Shown in pieces: positions 1 through 7,613 of a DNA stretch of 64,000 nucleotides (its first letter is position 1; each line of letters begins with the position of its first letter). The DNA comes from Amycolatopsis tucumanensis. GTDB taxonomy: Bacteria; Actinomycetota; Actinomycetes; Mycobacteriales; Pseudonocardiaceae. The notes beneath the pieces were generated by a model. The model ran no database searches. It saw only the letters and a program-made list of their open reading frames with translations, and had not been told where the DNA came from. The position numbers were made by a program, and so were the translations under genes. The stretch lies in NCBI RefSeq assembly GCF_021654135.1, contig NZ_JAKGSD010000004.1, forward strand, positions 124,001 through 188,000. The letters are read 5' to 3'.

Positions 1-10
1 CGGAGAGCGC

Positions 11-1849
11 TTACTTCACGTCCGCGTCGGCGACGACGAACAGTTCCGAGTGGGGCTTCGCGTTGCCGAAATCGCCGTGCGGCCACGACTTCCGGTTGAA
101 GTTGATGCCCACCTGGCCGGTGAACTCGTCGCGGAAGTCCTGGTCCACCGTGGCCTTGCCGTCCGGCGACAGCTTCACGATGTTGACCTTGTGGTCACCG
201 TCCAATCCGGACCGGGCGACGAAGTAGTTCGACACCGCGAGCCGGTCCGGCGAGGTGACCTCGTGGTAGAAGCCGTCCTCGCCCAGCTCGAAGTTGTCGT
301 ACGCGCCCCAGTGCGGGCCCGCCCCCGGCGTGCCCGGGTTGATCGGCGCCGCACCGGCGAGCGTGGGCAGCACCCCGTTGTCCGCGCCGCTGCGCGCCTG
401 CTCCTTGGTCTGGATGCCGGGACCCGCCCAGTCGGGACCCTGCGCGAGCAGGTTCTCGATGTTCAAGATGTAGACGCCACCGGTGGTGCCGGGGTCGTCC
501 GGCCCGAGGGTGCCCTTCTGCCGCCCCTGGATGGCGCGGTAGAGGAACCGGTCGTCCGGGCTGGTCTGGATCCAGCCGCCGTTGGAGCTGGCGCCGATGC
601 TGTCGTTGTTGCCCAGCGCCCGGTTCGCCGCGCCGTCGTCCCACACCTGGTACCAGTGGGGCTCGGCCTTGGTGATGTCCGGCGTGTAGAACACCGCGCC
701 GCCCTGCATGGTCTGGGCGAAGGCGCCCCTGTGGCCGGGCAGGTTGGTCACTGTGGTCTCCATGACCGCGCGGCTCTCCGCGTAGAGCGGGTCGTAGTCC
801 CCGGCGCGTGGGCCGTCCGGCAGGTAGGACACGGCCTTGAGCTTCGGGTTGTTGCGGTCGGAGATGTCCCAGGTCCGGACCGTCGGGCGGCGCAGGTACG
901 GGGACGGCTGCTTGACCGGGTCGAGGATGATGTTCCGCGGCTCGGCGTAGTCGCTGGTCACCAGCGTGTTCAGGTCCTCGCGGGCCTGGATGCCGTGCGG
1001 GTTGGCGCAGGTCGGCTGGCCCAGCGTCGGCAGGTTCTCGCACAGCTTCGCGTTGTCGCCCTGCGGCGTGGCGGCCGAGGTCTGCGACAGGACCTGCGCG
1101 TTCTGGTCGAACCGCACGACCTCGCCGGGGCTGCCCGCGAAGCCGTTGCTGATCACGGTCTGGCCGTTGGCGTAGGTGTACGGGCCGGGCGCGACCGGGC
1201 CACCCATGTAGGTGCCGTAGGCCGTCCCGTCCTTGAGCACCCAGTAGGCGTCCGGGACCGACCCGCCGAGGGTCTGCGTCGGCAGGCTGACGCCCTTGAG
1301 CTTGAGCTGCGGCAACGCGCTCACGTCGAACGCGTAGGTCGCGGCCGCGAACAACGCGCCGGCGTAGATCGTGTCGCCCTTGTGCCACACGTACTGCATG
1401 TGGTGCGGCTCGTTCTCGACCAGCGGGCCGACCGTGGCGGTGTTGACGACCTTGCCGTACGTCGGGGAGCCCTCGGTCGCGTCGATGACGGCGAGGAAGT
1501 CCGGCCCGGGCAGCGCGTTCTTCGCCTTGTTGAGCCCGCCGCTGATGGTGCCGGGCAGGTTCTTGACGTCCTTGACGACGGTGTCCGCGATGTTCTCGTC
1601 GCCCGCCCACACGAGCAGCCATTCCTTGCGCTGCCCATTGTTTTCACTGCGAATTTTATTGACGTCGCCGCCGACCAGGTGGTTCTCCACCCAGTACTGC
1701 TTTCCGTCGGCCCCGGTTTTCGAATCGGTGACCACCTGCACGTCGGCGTAGGCGCTGCTCGTGCCCGTGTAGGTCACGGCGCCGGCGGCGAGTGCGACGG
1801 CCGCCGTGCCCGTCAGTATTTTTCGCCATGACGGCGATTTCAGGCGCAT
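11..1849 (-). CDS. Secreted selenium-binding-protein-like beta-propeller protein
   Basis: The protein has 612 residues. The start is the ATG at 1849, preceded by GGAGAAGG, because the next residues form a signal peptide: basic MRLKSPSWRK, a hydrophobic Ala-rich stretch, and a likely cleavage near SSAYA. The open frame continues upstream without signal-peptide features, so the longer version is rejected. The mature part has motifs such as PHHMQYVWHKGD, PHGIQAREDLNTLVTSDYAE and RTWDISDRNNPKLKAV, which resemble the beta-propeller of the SBP56/methanethiol oxidase superfamily. A secreted member of about 600 residues is longer than the classical cytosolic enzyme of about 470. The substrate is unknown. 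It is a single gene running towards the window edge. Confidence 0.6.
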   Translation of the reverse strand: MRLKSPSWRKILTGTAAVALAAGAVTYTGTSSAYADVQVVTDSKTGADGKQYWVENHLVGGDVNKIRSENNGQRKEWLLVWAGDENIADTVVKDVKNLPGTISGGLNKAKNALPGPDFLAVIDATEGSPTYGKVVNTATVGPLVENEPHHMQYVWHKGDTIYAGALFAAATYAFDVSALPQLKLKGVSLPTQTLGGSVPDAYWVLKDGTAYGTYMGGPVAPGPYTYANGQTVISNGFAGSPGEVVRFDQNAQVLSQTSAATPQGDNAKLCENLPTLGQPTCANPHGIQAREDLNTLVTSDYAEPRNIILDPVKQPSPYLRRPTVRTWDISDRNNPKLKAVSYLPDGPRAGDYDPLYAESRAVMETTVTNLPGHRGAFAQTMQGGAVFYTPDITKAEPHWYQVWDDGAANRALGNNDSIGASSNGGWIQTSPDDRFLYRAIQGRQKGTLGPDDPGTTGGVYILNIENLLAQGPDWAGPGIQTKEQARSGADNGVLPTLAGAAPINPGTPGAGPHWGAYDNFELGEDGFYHEVTSPDRLAVSNYFVARSGLDGDHKVNIVKLSPDGKATVDQDFRDEFTGQVGINFNRKSWPHGDFGNAKPHSELFVVADADVK

Positions 1850-1965
1850 GCCTTCTCCATGTTCCGTTCCCTGAATCTGTGCCCGGGAATTGGGCGGAAC
1901 GGAATGGTTCCGCGCGGCGCCGAGGGGTGTCAAAGCAGTGTCAAAGGTTGGGAATAACCCACGCA

Positions 1966-2002
1966 AAAAGTTCCCCGTGTCACCCTGACGAGTGACACGG
2001 GG
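1966..2002 (-). terminator. Rho-independent terminator of the chitinase operon
   Basis: A perfect 11-bp stem (CCCCGTGTCAC at 1973-1983 and GTGACACGGGG at 1992-2002) has an 8-nt loop. Read on the minus strand it is followed by AACTTTTTGCG, giving a run of five T. It lies 20 bp downstream of the chitinase stop. Confidence 0.85.
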
Positions 2003-2022
2003 ACAGTGTCCAGTACGGACAG

Positions 2023-2985
2023 TCAGCCGAGCGCGTCCAGGTGCGCCCGCACCGGAGTGGAGAACGCCCAGCCCGACGAGGCGTCCCAGTTGACCGACCA
2101 CGTCATCACGCCGCTGATGCCGGGCCACGCGGTCGACGGCACGTAGGACCCGCAGCCGGTCCGCGTCGCCAGGCAGTCGAGCGCCGCGTTCACCACCGAG
2201 GGCGCCACGTACCCGCTGCCCGCCGCCTGCGCGGTCGCCGGCAACCCGATCGCGACCTGGTCCGGCCGCAGCACCTGCAGCAGGTGGCAGGCCTGCGCGG
2301 TGATGAAGTCGACACTGCCCTGCGACACCACCCGTCCGTCGCACCCGAGCATCGAGCCGGAGTTGTAGTACTGCGTGTGCACGACGGTGATCAGCGGTTT
2401 CACGCTCTCGATCAGCGTCAGGTACCGGCCGCCGGGCTGCACGTCGAGCGTCTGCGGCGCCATCGTGACCAGGAAGCCGTCGCCCATGCGGTCGTGCACC
2501 TGGGTCACCGCGCTCGCGGTGTTCGCCGCGTCGAAGGTGCCCTCCAGGTCGATGTCGATGCCCTGGACGCCGAACTCGGTCGCGACGCGGGTGAACGAGT
2601 CGACGAAAGCGCTCACCCGGTCGGCGCTGCTCAGGTCGATGTTGCCCCGCTCGCCGCCGATCGACAGCACGATCGACTTGCCGGCCGACTTCTTGGCCGC
2701 GATGTCGGCCTTCAGGTCGGCGTCGGTGTAGCCGCCGAGCGCGTTCGACAGGTCAGGGTCCACGCCGAAGGTCACCGCGCCGGGCGTGGCGGGGTCGGCG
2801 TTGGCGAAGGCGAGCACGATGACGTCGTAGGCGTCGGGCACCTGCGACAGCTTCAGCGGCTGCGCCGAGTTCACGAAGTTCTGCCAGTAGCCGGTGAGCT
2901 GCTTGGACGGCAACGCGGCCTGCGCGGGCGTCCAGCCGAGCGCGACGAGGAGCCCGGCGAGCACGAGCACGATCAGTCGTTTCAT
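2023..2985 (-). CDS. Secreted family 18 glycoside hydrolase (chitinase)
   Basis: The protein has 320 residues with a Sec signal peptide (MKRLIVLVLAGLLVALGWTPAQA). It is a compact GH18 barrel: LTGYWQNF at strand 1, SIGG at about 108-111, and the catalytic strand QGIDIDLEG at 141-149, with Glu148 as the proton donor. The GH18 signature is DxxDxDxE, but here the first Asp is Gln141. Asp144, Asp146 and Glu148 are kept. It is a single-domain enzyme without a chitin-binding module. The ATG at 2985 follows AGGAAGGG and starts 13 bp after the glucanase stop, so the two genes are very probably one operon for attacking chitin/glucan cell walls. Confidence 0.9.
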   Translation of the reverse strand: MKRLIVLVLAGLLVALGWTPAQAALPSKQLTGYWQNFVNSAQPLKLSQVPDAYDVIVLAFANADPATPGAVTFGVDPDLSNALGGYTDADLKADIAAKKSAGKSIVLSIGGERGNIDLSSADRVSAFVDSFTRVATEFGVQGIDIDLEGTFDAANTASAVTQVHDRMGDGFLVTMAPQTLDVQPGGRYLTLIESVKPLITVVHTQYYNSGSMLGCDGRVVSQGSVDFITAQACHLLQVLRPDQVAIGLPATAQAAGSGYVAPSVVNAALDCLATRTGCGSYVPSTAWPGISGVMTWSVNWDASSGWAFSTPVRAHLDALG

Positions 2986-2998
2986 GTGCGAGCCCTTC

Positions 2999-4147
2999 CT
3001 AGAACGGGGTGAGGGTGACGGTGCAGGACCGCGGGGCGGGGTCTTCGATGTAGGAGGCGAACCCGCCGACGTCGTCGAACGCGAAGCCGTACGCCCGCCC
3101 GTCCGCGGTGGCGGTGTGCATGATCCGGGCGTAGTGGTTGGTCACCGCCGTGCGGTAGAACGCGCCGGGGTCGGAGACCGGCTGGTTCGGGTTGTCCAGC
3201 AGCGTCGAGCGGTTCAGCGCGGCGCCGAGCAGCGCCGCGACCGGGCCGGTGAGCCCGTCGTTCGGCGCGGCCAGCGCGCCGTCGCAGAACAGGATGTCCC
3301 GTGTGGACGGTCGCCGGATCGGCGACGCGGTGCGGCCGGAGCCGTCCCGGACGACGAGGTTGCCGTCGGACCCGACGCGCCCGGTGAAGACCGCGGATCC
3401 GGTGTCCAGCCGCAGGTCCGTGCCCGCGTACTTGGCCCACACCGCGTCGGTGTAGCTGTCGAAGTACGTGGCGGAGAACCGGCCGGCGTCCAGGCCGTGA
3501 CCGGGCGCGATCACCCGCAGGTCGTCCACCACCAGGTTCGCGAAGTCCGGCTGCGCCCGGATCTGGTCGAAGATCTGCGCCCGGCCGCCCGCCTTGAGTG
3601 TCCCGGTGCTCTGCGACGCGGCGCCGGTGAGCTGGATCGACAGCGGCACGCTGAACTGGTCGACCATCGTGGTGTTGCAGTGCATGCCCAGGTCGTCGAG
3701 CGTGAACTCGACGAAGTCGTGCAGGATCCGGTAGTTCGGGTCGCTCGCCACCCACCCCGCCGGGTACTGCAGTGCCGGGCGGCCGGCGCCGTCGGTGACG
3801 GCCTTGAACTTGAGCTTCTGCCCCAGCGCGAAGTACAGGCGCCCGGACATCGGCGGCACGTTGATCGTGGTGGCGCCGCTGGCGTTCAGCGGGATCGCGT
3901 AGTCGGTGAACCCGTCGGAACCGTTGTCGGACAACGAAACCGGCGCAATGGACCCGTCCGCGCGGACCCGGAACTGGTTGCCCGCGCTGTCGGTGCCGAC
4001 CAGGTAGCACCAGATCGAGGTGTTCGCGAACTCGCCGCTGTCGTTGACGATCGTCAGGGGCAGCGCGGTGGCCGCGCTCGCCGGTCTGACGGAGAGCGCC
4101 ACCGCTCCGGCGCTCGCGGCGAGGAGGAAGCTCCGGCGACTCAGCAT
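2999..4147 (-). CDS. Secreted GH64 beta-1,3-glucanase, Tat signal
   Basis: The protein has 382 residues. The N-terminus LSRRSFLLAASAGAVALS is a twin-arginine signal. The mature protein matches GH64 (laminaripentaose-producing beta-1,3-glucanase, thaumatin-like lobe). The acid/base pair of that family is a Glu and an Asp 16 residues apart, and here Glu147 (FVEFTLDD) and Asp163 (MVDQFSVP) have exactly that spacing. The predicted role is hydrolysis of fungal beta-1,3-glucan outside the cell. It is the first gene of an operon with the chitinase, and a dre-like operator lies 28 bp upstream of the start. Confidence 0.88.
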   Translation of the reverse strand: MLSRRSFLLAASAGAVALSVRPASAATALPLTIVNDSGEFANTSIWCYLVGTDSAGNQFRVRADGSIAPVSLSDNGSDGFTDYAIPLNASGATTINVPPMSGRLYFALGQKLKFKAVTDGAGRPALQYPAGWVASDPNYRILHDFVEFTLDDLGMHCNTTMVDQFSVPLSIQLTGAASQSTGTLKAGGRAQIFDQIRAQPDFANLVVDDLRVIAPGHGLDAGRFSATYFDSYTDAVWAKYAGTDLRLDTGSAVFTGRVGSDGNLVVRDGSGRTASPIRRPSTRDILFCDGALAAPNDGLTGPVAALLGAALNRSTLLDNPNQPVSDPGAFYRTAVTNHYARIMHTATADGRAYGFAFDDVGGFASYIEDPAPRSCTVTLTPF

Positions 4148-4174
4148 CGGCAGACCCTTTCATCCGATCGAGTG

Positions 4175-4190
4175 GATGGTCTATACCAAT
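4175..4190. promoter_or_regulatory. dre-like DasR operator upstream of the glucanase/chitinase operon
   Basis: The sequence GATGGTCTATACCAAT contains TGGTCTATACCA (4177-4188). This differs from the DasR consensus core TGGTCTAGACCA at one position and keeps the inverted TGGT/ACCA arms. DasR is the GntR-family GlcNAc-responsive repressor of chitinolytic genes in actinomycetes. The site sits where a repressor would block transcription of the operon beginning at 4147. Confidence 0.65.
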
Positions 4191-4288
4191 GTGAGTGGCG
4201 CGCGCGGTAACGGACAATAGGCTCATCAGGTGAAGTGCTGACAGGCGTTGTCCGGTCGCGGGACGGCCGGGAAGGGGCGGCTGCCCGA

Positions 4289-4567
4289 TCAGGCAGGCTG
4301 GAGGGTGTCGGCCTCTTCGGTCGGCGGCGGCGTGATCGGGTCGTCCGACGGGCGGCGGCCGTGCTGGGTGATCAGGACGACCGTGGCGCCCTGCTCGGCG
4401 CCTGCCGTGCCGATGGGCGCCTGCGCGACGACCACGCCCTCCTCGGGCGCGGGCATGCCCTCGGGCCCGGCGGGGACCAGCCCGGCGCGGCGCACGATCG
4501 AGCACGCGTCGTCCGCGCCGAGGCCAACGACGTCGGGCACTTCGACTACCGGCCGGTGCCGCCGCAT
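4289..4567 (-). CDS. Small PASTA-domain protein
   Basis: The protein has 92 residues. Residues about 8-68 form a single PASTA domain: VEVPDVVGLGADDACSIV, then GLVP, then VVVAQAPIGTAGAEQGATV and VVLIT. PASTA domains bind peptidoglycan fragments or act as spacers, usually on PBPs or Ser/Thr kinases. There is no signal peptide or membrane segment, so this is a free-standing cytosolic-looking copy with an acidic, Pro-rich tail (PPPTEEADTLQPA). No function is assigned. Confidence 0.75.
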   Translation of the reverse strand: MRRHRPVVEVPDVVGLGADDACSIVRRAGLVPAGPEGMPAPEEGVVVAQAPIGTAGAEQGATVVLITQHGRRPSDDPITPPPTEEADTLQPA

Positions 4568-4656
4568 GTGACCAGTCTAGGCGCAGATCGACGACGTGCG
4601 CCGCGATCCGGAACCGGGTATACCGGGCATGTCGACAACGACCCAGGGAGGACGCC

Positions 4657-4803
4657 ATGGTGCACCCCGTGCCTCCCGGTCCCGAGCCCATTCCGCCCGG
4701 GCCGGGTCCCGATCCGGTGCCGCCACCGCCCGAACCGCCGGTGCCGCCGACCCCGCCGGAGCCCCCGATGCCGCCGCCCGATCCACCGCTCGGCATATCC
4801 TGA
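4657..4803 (+). CDS. 48-residue proline-rich microprotein
   Basis: The peptide begins MVHPVPPGPEPIPPGPG, ends PPMPPPDPPLGIS, and has 27 prolines in 48 residues. The ATG is preceded by a strong GGGAGGA at ideal spacing. The stop TGA at 4801-4803 is 4 nt before the GTG of the next gene, which suggests translational coupling with the membrane protein. The repeats are PP-acid/turn units (PEPP, PDPP, PGPD), so it is probably a polyproline II rod. No family is recognised. It could be a leader peptide whose polyproline tracts stall ribosomes. Confidence 0.55.
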   Translation: MVHPVPPGPEPIPPGPGPDPVPPPPEPPVPPTPPEPPMPPPDPPLGIS

Positions 4804-4807
4804 TCGC

Positions 4808-5155
4808 GTGACGGTGACCGGCTGGCGACGAGCGGTGCTGCTGTGCCTGCTCGCGTTCGGCCTGGTCGGCATGCACCACATCGCCGGAGCGGACCACCCG
4901 GAGAGCGCGGTCGTGACCGTGGTCGCCCACGCCGGGCAACCCGACGGCGACCACGGCCACGGCATGACGCACGACGTGCTGCACCTGTGCCTCGCCGTGC
5001 TGCTGGCCGGGGTGCTGCTCGGCCTGTGGACGCTGCTGCGCGCGGTGCGCAACCCGCCGCTCGCCCGTCGCCCCGCCGGCCGTCCCCGCTCGCGGGCGCC
5101 GGACCGGCCGTCCGGTCGCGCGGTGCTCGCCGGCCTCTGCGTGCTGCGGCTGTGA
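4808..5155 (+). CDS. Small His-containing membrane protein (DUF6153-like)
   Basis: The protein has 115 residues and starts at GTG 4808, because upstream codons belong to the proline-rich microprotein. There are two hydrophobic segments, residues about 9-27 (VLLCLLAFGLVGMHHIAG) and about 60-80 (LHLCLAVLLAGVLLGLWTLL). The loop between them is rich in His and Asp (GQPDGDHGHGMTHDVLH), and the tail is Arg/Pro-rich. It resembles the DUF6153 proteins that often sit next to DUF305 genes, as here, 55 bp upstream of one. A metal-related role is suggested only by the His cluster and the neighbour. Confidence 0.6.
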   Translation: MTVTGWRRAVLLCLLAFGLVGMHHIAGADHPESAVVTVVAHAGQPDGDHGHGMTHDVLHLCLAVLLAGVLLGLWTLLRAVRNPPLARRPAGRPRSRAPDRPSGRAVLAGLCVLRL

Positions 5156-5210
5156 TCGGCGCTCGTCCGCCGAATTCGCAGTAGCAAACACATGAGAGGT
5201 TTCCTTTCCC

Positions 5211-5762
5211 ATGCGCAAGACCATGGGCGGCCTGCTGCTGGCCGCCATCCTCCTGGCCGGTTGCGGGACCCAGCCGCACGAGTCCCACGGCACCACCACG
5301 ACCGCGGCCGAGCAGCAGGCCGGTCACAACCAGGCCGACGTCGACTTCGCCCGGATGATGATCCCGCACCACGAAGGTGCGCTCGCGATGGCGGAGCTGG
5401 CGCCCGGCCGCAGCACCGACCAGCGCGTGCTCGACCTCGCCGCCCGCATCCAGCGGGCGCAGGACCCGGAGATCCAGCAGATGCGCGGCTGGCTCACCCA
5501 GTGGGCCGCGCCGGCCACGCCGATGGACCACTCGATGCCGGGCGAGATGGGCCACGACGACATGGCCGCGCTCGAGCACGCCACCGGCGCCGAGTTCGAC
5601 CGGCAGTTCCTGCGGATGATGATCGAGCACCACCAGGGCGCGATCGAGATGGCGCGGACCGAGCTGGCGGCGGGCTCGAACGCCGACGCGAAGGCACTGG
5701 CCCAGCGGATCATCGACAGCCAGCAGGCGGAGATCGCCGAAATGCAGGCGATGCTCGCCTGA
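5211..5762 (+). CDS. DUF305 lipoprotein
   Basis: The protein has 183 residues with a lipoprotein signal (LLAGC, Cys18). There are two DUF305 helical repeats, each with the diagnostic pattern: FARMMIPHHEGALAMA near 47-62 and FLRMMIEHHQGAIEMA near 133-148. The His-His and Met pairs look like metal ligands. DUF305 genes are frequently near copper-handling genes, but the biochemical role is not established. AGAGG precedes the ATG. It probably forms a small transcription unit with the two preceding genes. Confidence 0.88.
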   Translation: MRKTMGGLLLAAILLAGCGTQPHESHGTTTTAAEQQAGHNQADVDFARMMIPHHEGALAMAELAPGRSTDQRVLDLAARIQRAQDPEIQQMRGWLTQWAAPATPMDHSMPGEMGHDDMAALEHATGAEFDRQFLRMMIEHHQGAIEMARTELAAGSNADAKALAQRIIDSQQAEIAEMQAMLA

Positions 5763-5796
5763 CCAGCGGGCGGCGGGGCGGGCGTCCGCCCCGCCG

Positions 5797-6060
5797 TCAC
5801 GGCCGCAGCGCGCCGATCCGCAGGCACACGCCCGTGGTCAGGGCGAGGATGCCGACGAACAACAGGAACACGTTCGCGGTCACCGCGCCCAGCCCGATCA
5901 GGAGCGCGCCGAACGTCATCAACGCCAGGCACCCCAGCCTGCGGAACCGGCCGAGGTGGTGGAACCGGCCCTCGCGCAGCGCTCTGGTCAGCTCGGGATC
6001 GCTGATCTCGAACCACTGCTCGATCGCCCTGAGCTGCTGTTGCTCGTTCCGGCTCAACAT
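5797..6060 (-). CDS. DUF3040 small membrane protein
   Basis: The protein has 87 residues. The N-terminal amphipathic part MLSRNEQQQLRAIEQWFEIS is the usual DUF3040 opening (LSExExxxLxxIE). Two transmembrane helices follow at about 43-60 and 63-80. These are common actinobacterial membrane proteins of unknown function. It converges on the DUF305 gene with 34 bp between stops. Confidence 0.85.
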   Translation of the reverse strand: MLSRNEQQQLRAIEQWFEISDPELTRALREGRFHHLGRFRRLGCLALMTFGALLIGLGAVTANVFLLFVGILALTTGVCLRIGALRP

Positions 6061-6242
6061 GGGCCGCCCCTGGGTCGCCGTCGACTGGTCTGCACCGGCG
6101 GATACCCGGATCAGCGCAGGTCAATCCGGGTGGCGATGGGTTCGACCGCTCGGGGTACGGCCGCTTCGCGTGTGGTGCGGCTCATCGCGGATCCCCTGGA
6201 CCGGGTGGTTTTCCCGGTCCAGACCACGGGTACGCGGCGACG

Positions 6243-7613
6243 GTGCCAGACCAAAACGTGAGCGTCGCTGATCCGGCGGTGGTCAAGCGGGCGGTCGGCG
6301 CGGCGGCGATCGGCAACATCACCGAGTGGTACGACTTCGGCGTCTACGGCTACCTCACCACGACGATCAGCAAGGTCTTCTTCACCGACCTGTCCGGTCC
6401 GGTCGCGACGATCGCCACCTTCGGCTTGTTCGCGGTGTCGTTCCTGATCCGGCCGTTCGGCGGGCTGTTCTTCGGGCCGCTGTCCGACCGCATCGGCCGC
6501 AAGCGCGTGCTGTCGCTGACCGTCGTGCTGATGGCGCTGGGCACCTTCGCGATCGGCGTGGTGCCCGGGTACGAGGCGATCGGCATCGCCGCGCCGCTGC
6601 TGGTTCTGTTCGCCCGGCTGCTCCAGGGCGTCTCGACGGGCGGCGAGTACGGCAGCGCCATGACGTTCATCGCCGAGTACGCGCCGGACCGCCGCCGCGG
6701 GTTCCTGGGCAGCTGGCTCGAATTCGGCACCCTGACCGGGTACGCGTTCGGCGCGACGATCGCGACCGTGCTGACCGCGGTGCTCACCGAGGACCAGCTG
6801 CTGAGCTGGGGCTGGCGGATCCCGTTCCTGATCGCGCTGCCGATCGGCCTGGTCGGCCTCTACCTGCGGCTGCGGCTGGAGGAGACGCCGGCGTTCGCGA
6901 ACTACGTCTCCGGCGAGGGGAAGCAGCGCGGGTCGGCCGGGCAGGAGTTCCGCACGATCTTCAGCCGCTACTGGCCCGCGATGCTGCTGTGCGCCGGGCT
7001 GGTGCTCGCCTGGAACGTGACGAACTACATGCTCACCAGCTACATGCCGACCTACCTGACCGACACGCTGCCCGGCCACGGCGAGGACGGGGTCGGGGAG
7101 ACCGCGGCGCAGGTGCTGCAGATCGTGGTGCTCGTGCTGCTGATGGTGGTGGTCACGATCCTCGGGCGGCTGTCGGACCGGTTCGGGCGCCGCCGGATCG
7201 TGATGGCGGGCTGTCTCGGGCTGATCGTGTTGTCGTTGCCCGCCGTGCTGCTGCTCCGCGTCGGCGGGGACGTCGCGACGTTCGCCGGGCTGACCGTGAT
7301 GGGCCTGACACTGGTGTGCTTCTCCAGCACGCTGCCCGCGACGCTGCCCGCGATGTTCCCGACGCACATCCGCGCCGGAGCGCTGTCGATCGCGTTCAAC
7401 ATCTCGGTGTCGCTGTTCGGCGGCACCACGTCGACCGTGATGGGAGCCCTGGTGGCCGGCACCGGCGACCTGAACTGGCCCGCGTACTACCTGATCGCGG
7501 CCGGTGTCGTCGGCGCGATCTGCATCCACCTGACGCGGGAGTCGGCGGGCCGGCCGTTGCAGGGCTCCCCGGCGATCGTCAGCCCCGACGAGCTGACCGG
7601 GTCACGCCGCTGA
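6243..7613 (+). CDS. MFS transporter, metabolite:H+ symporter (MHS/ProP-like) family
   Basis: The protein has 456 residues and 12 predicted transmembrane helices. Diagnostic MHS motifs are present: NITEWYDFGVYGYL near the N-terminus, RPFGGLFFGPLSDRIGRK for the TM2-3 loop, and LLQGVSTGGEYGSA in TM4. The family imports compatible solutes or carboxylates with protons. The substrate cannot be read from sequence. Neither GTG 6243 nor the in-frame GTG 6258 has a clear Shine-Dalgarno, so the start is uncertain. A paralogue lies at 35243-36604. Its 3' end overlaps the convergent MFS gene by 12 bp. Confidence 0.88.
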   Translation: MPDQNVSVADPAVVKRAVGAAAIGNITEWYDFGVYGYLTTTISKVFFTDLSGPVATIATFGLFAVSFLIRPFGGLFFGPLSDRIGRKRVLSLTVVLMALGTFAIGVVPGYEAIGIAAPLLVLFARLLQGVSTGGEYGSAMTFIAEYAPDRRRGFLGSWLEFGTLTGYAFGATIATVLTAVLTEDQLLSWGWRIPFLIALPIGLVGLYLRLRLEETPAFANYVSGEGKQRGSAGQEFRTIFSRYWPAMLLCAGLVLAWNVTNYMLTSYMPTYLTDTLPGHGEDGVGETAAQVLQIVVLVLLMVVVTILGRLSDRFGRRRIVMAGCLGLIVLSLPAVLLLRVGGDVATFAGLTVMGLTLVCFSSTLPATLPAMFPTHIRAGALSIAFNISVSLFGGTTSTVMGALVAGTGDLNWPAYYLIAAGVVGAICIHLTRESAGRPLQGSPAIVSPDELTGSRR

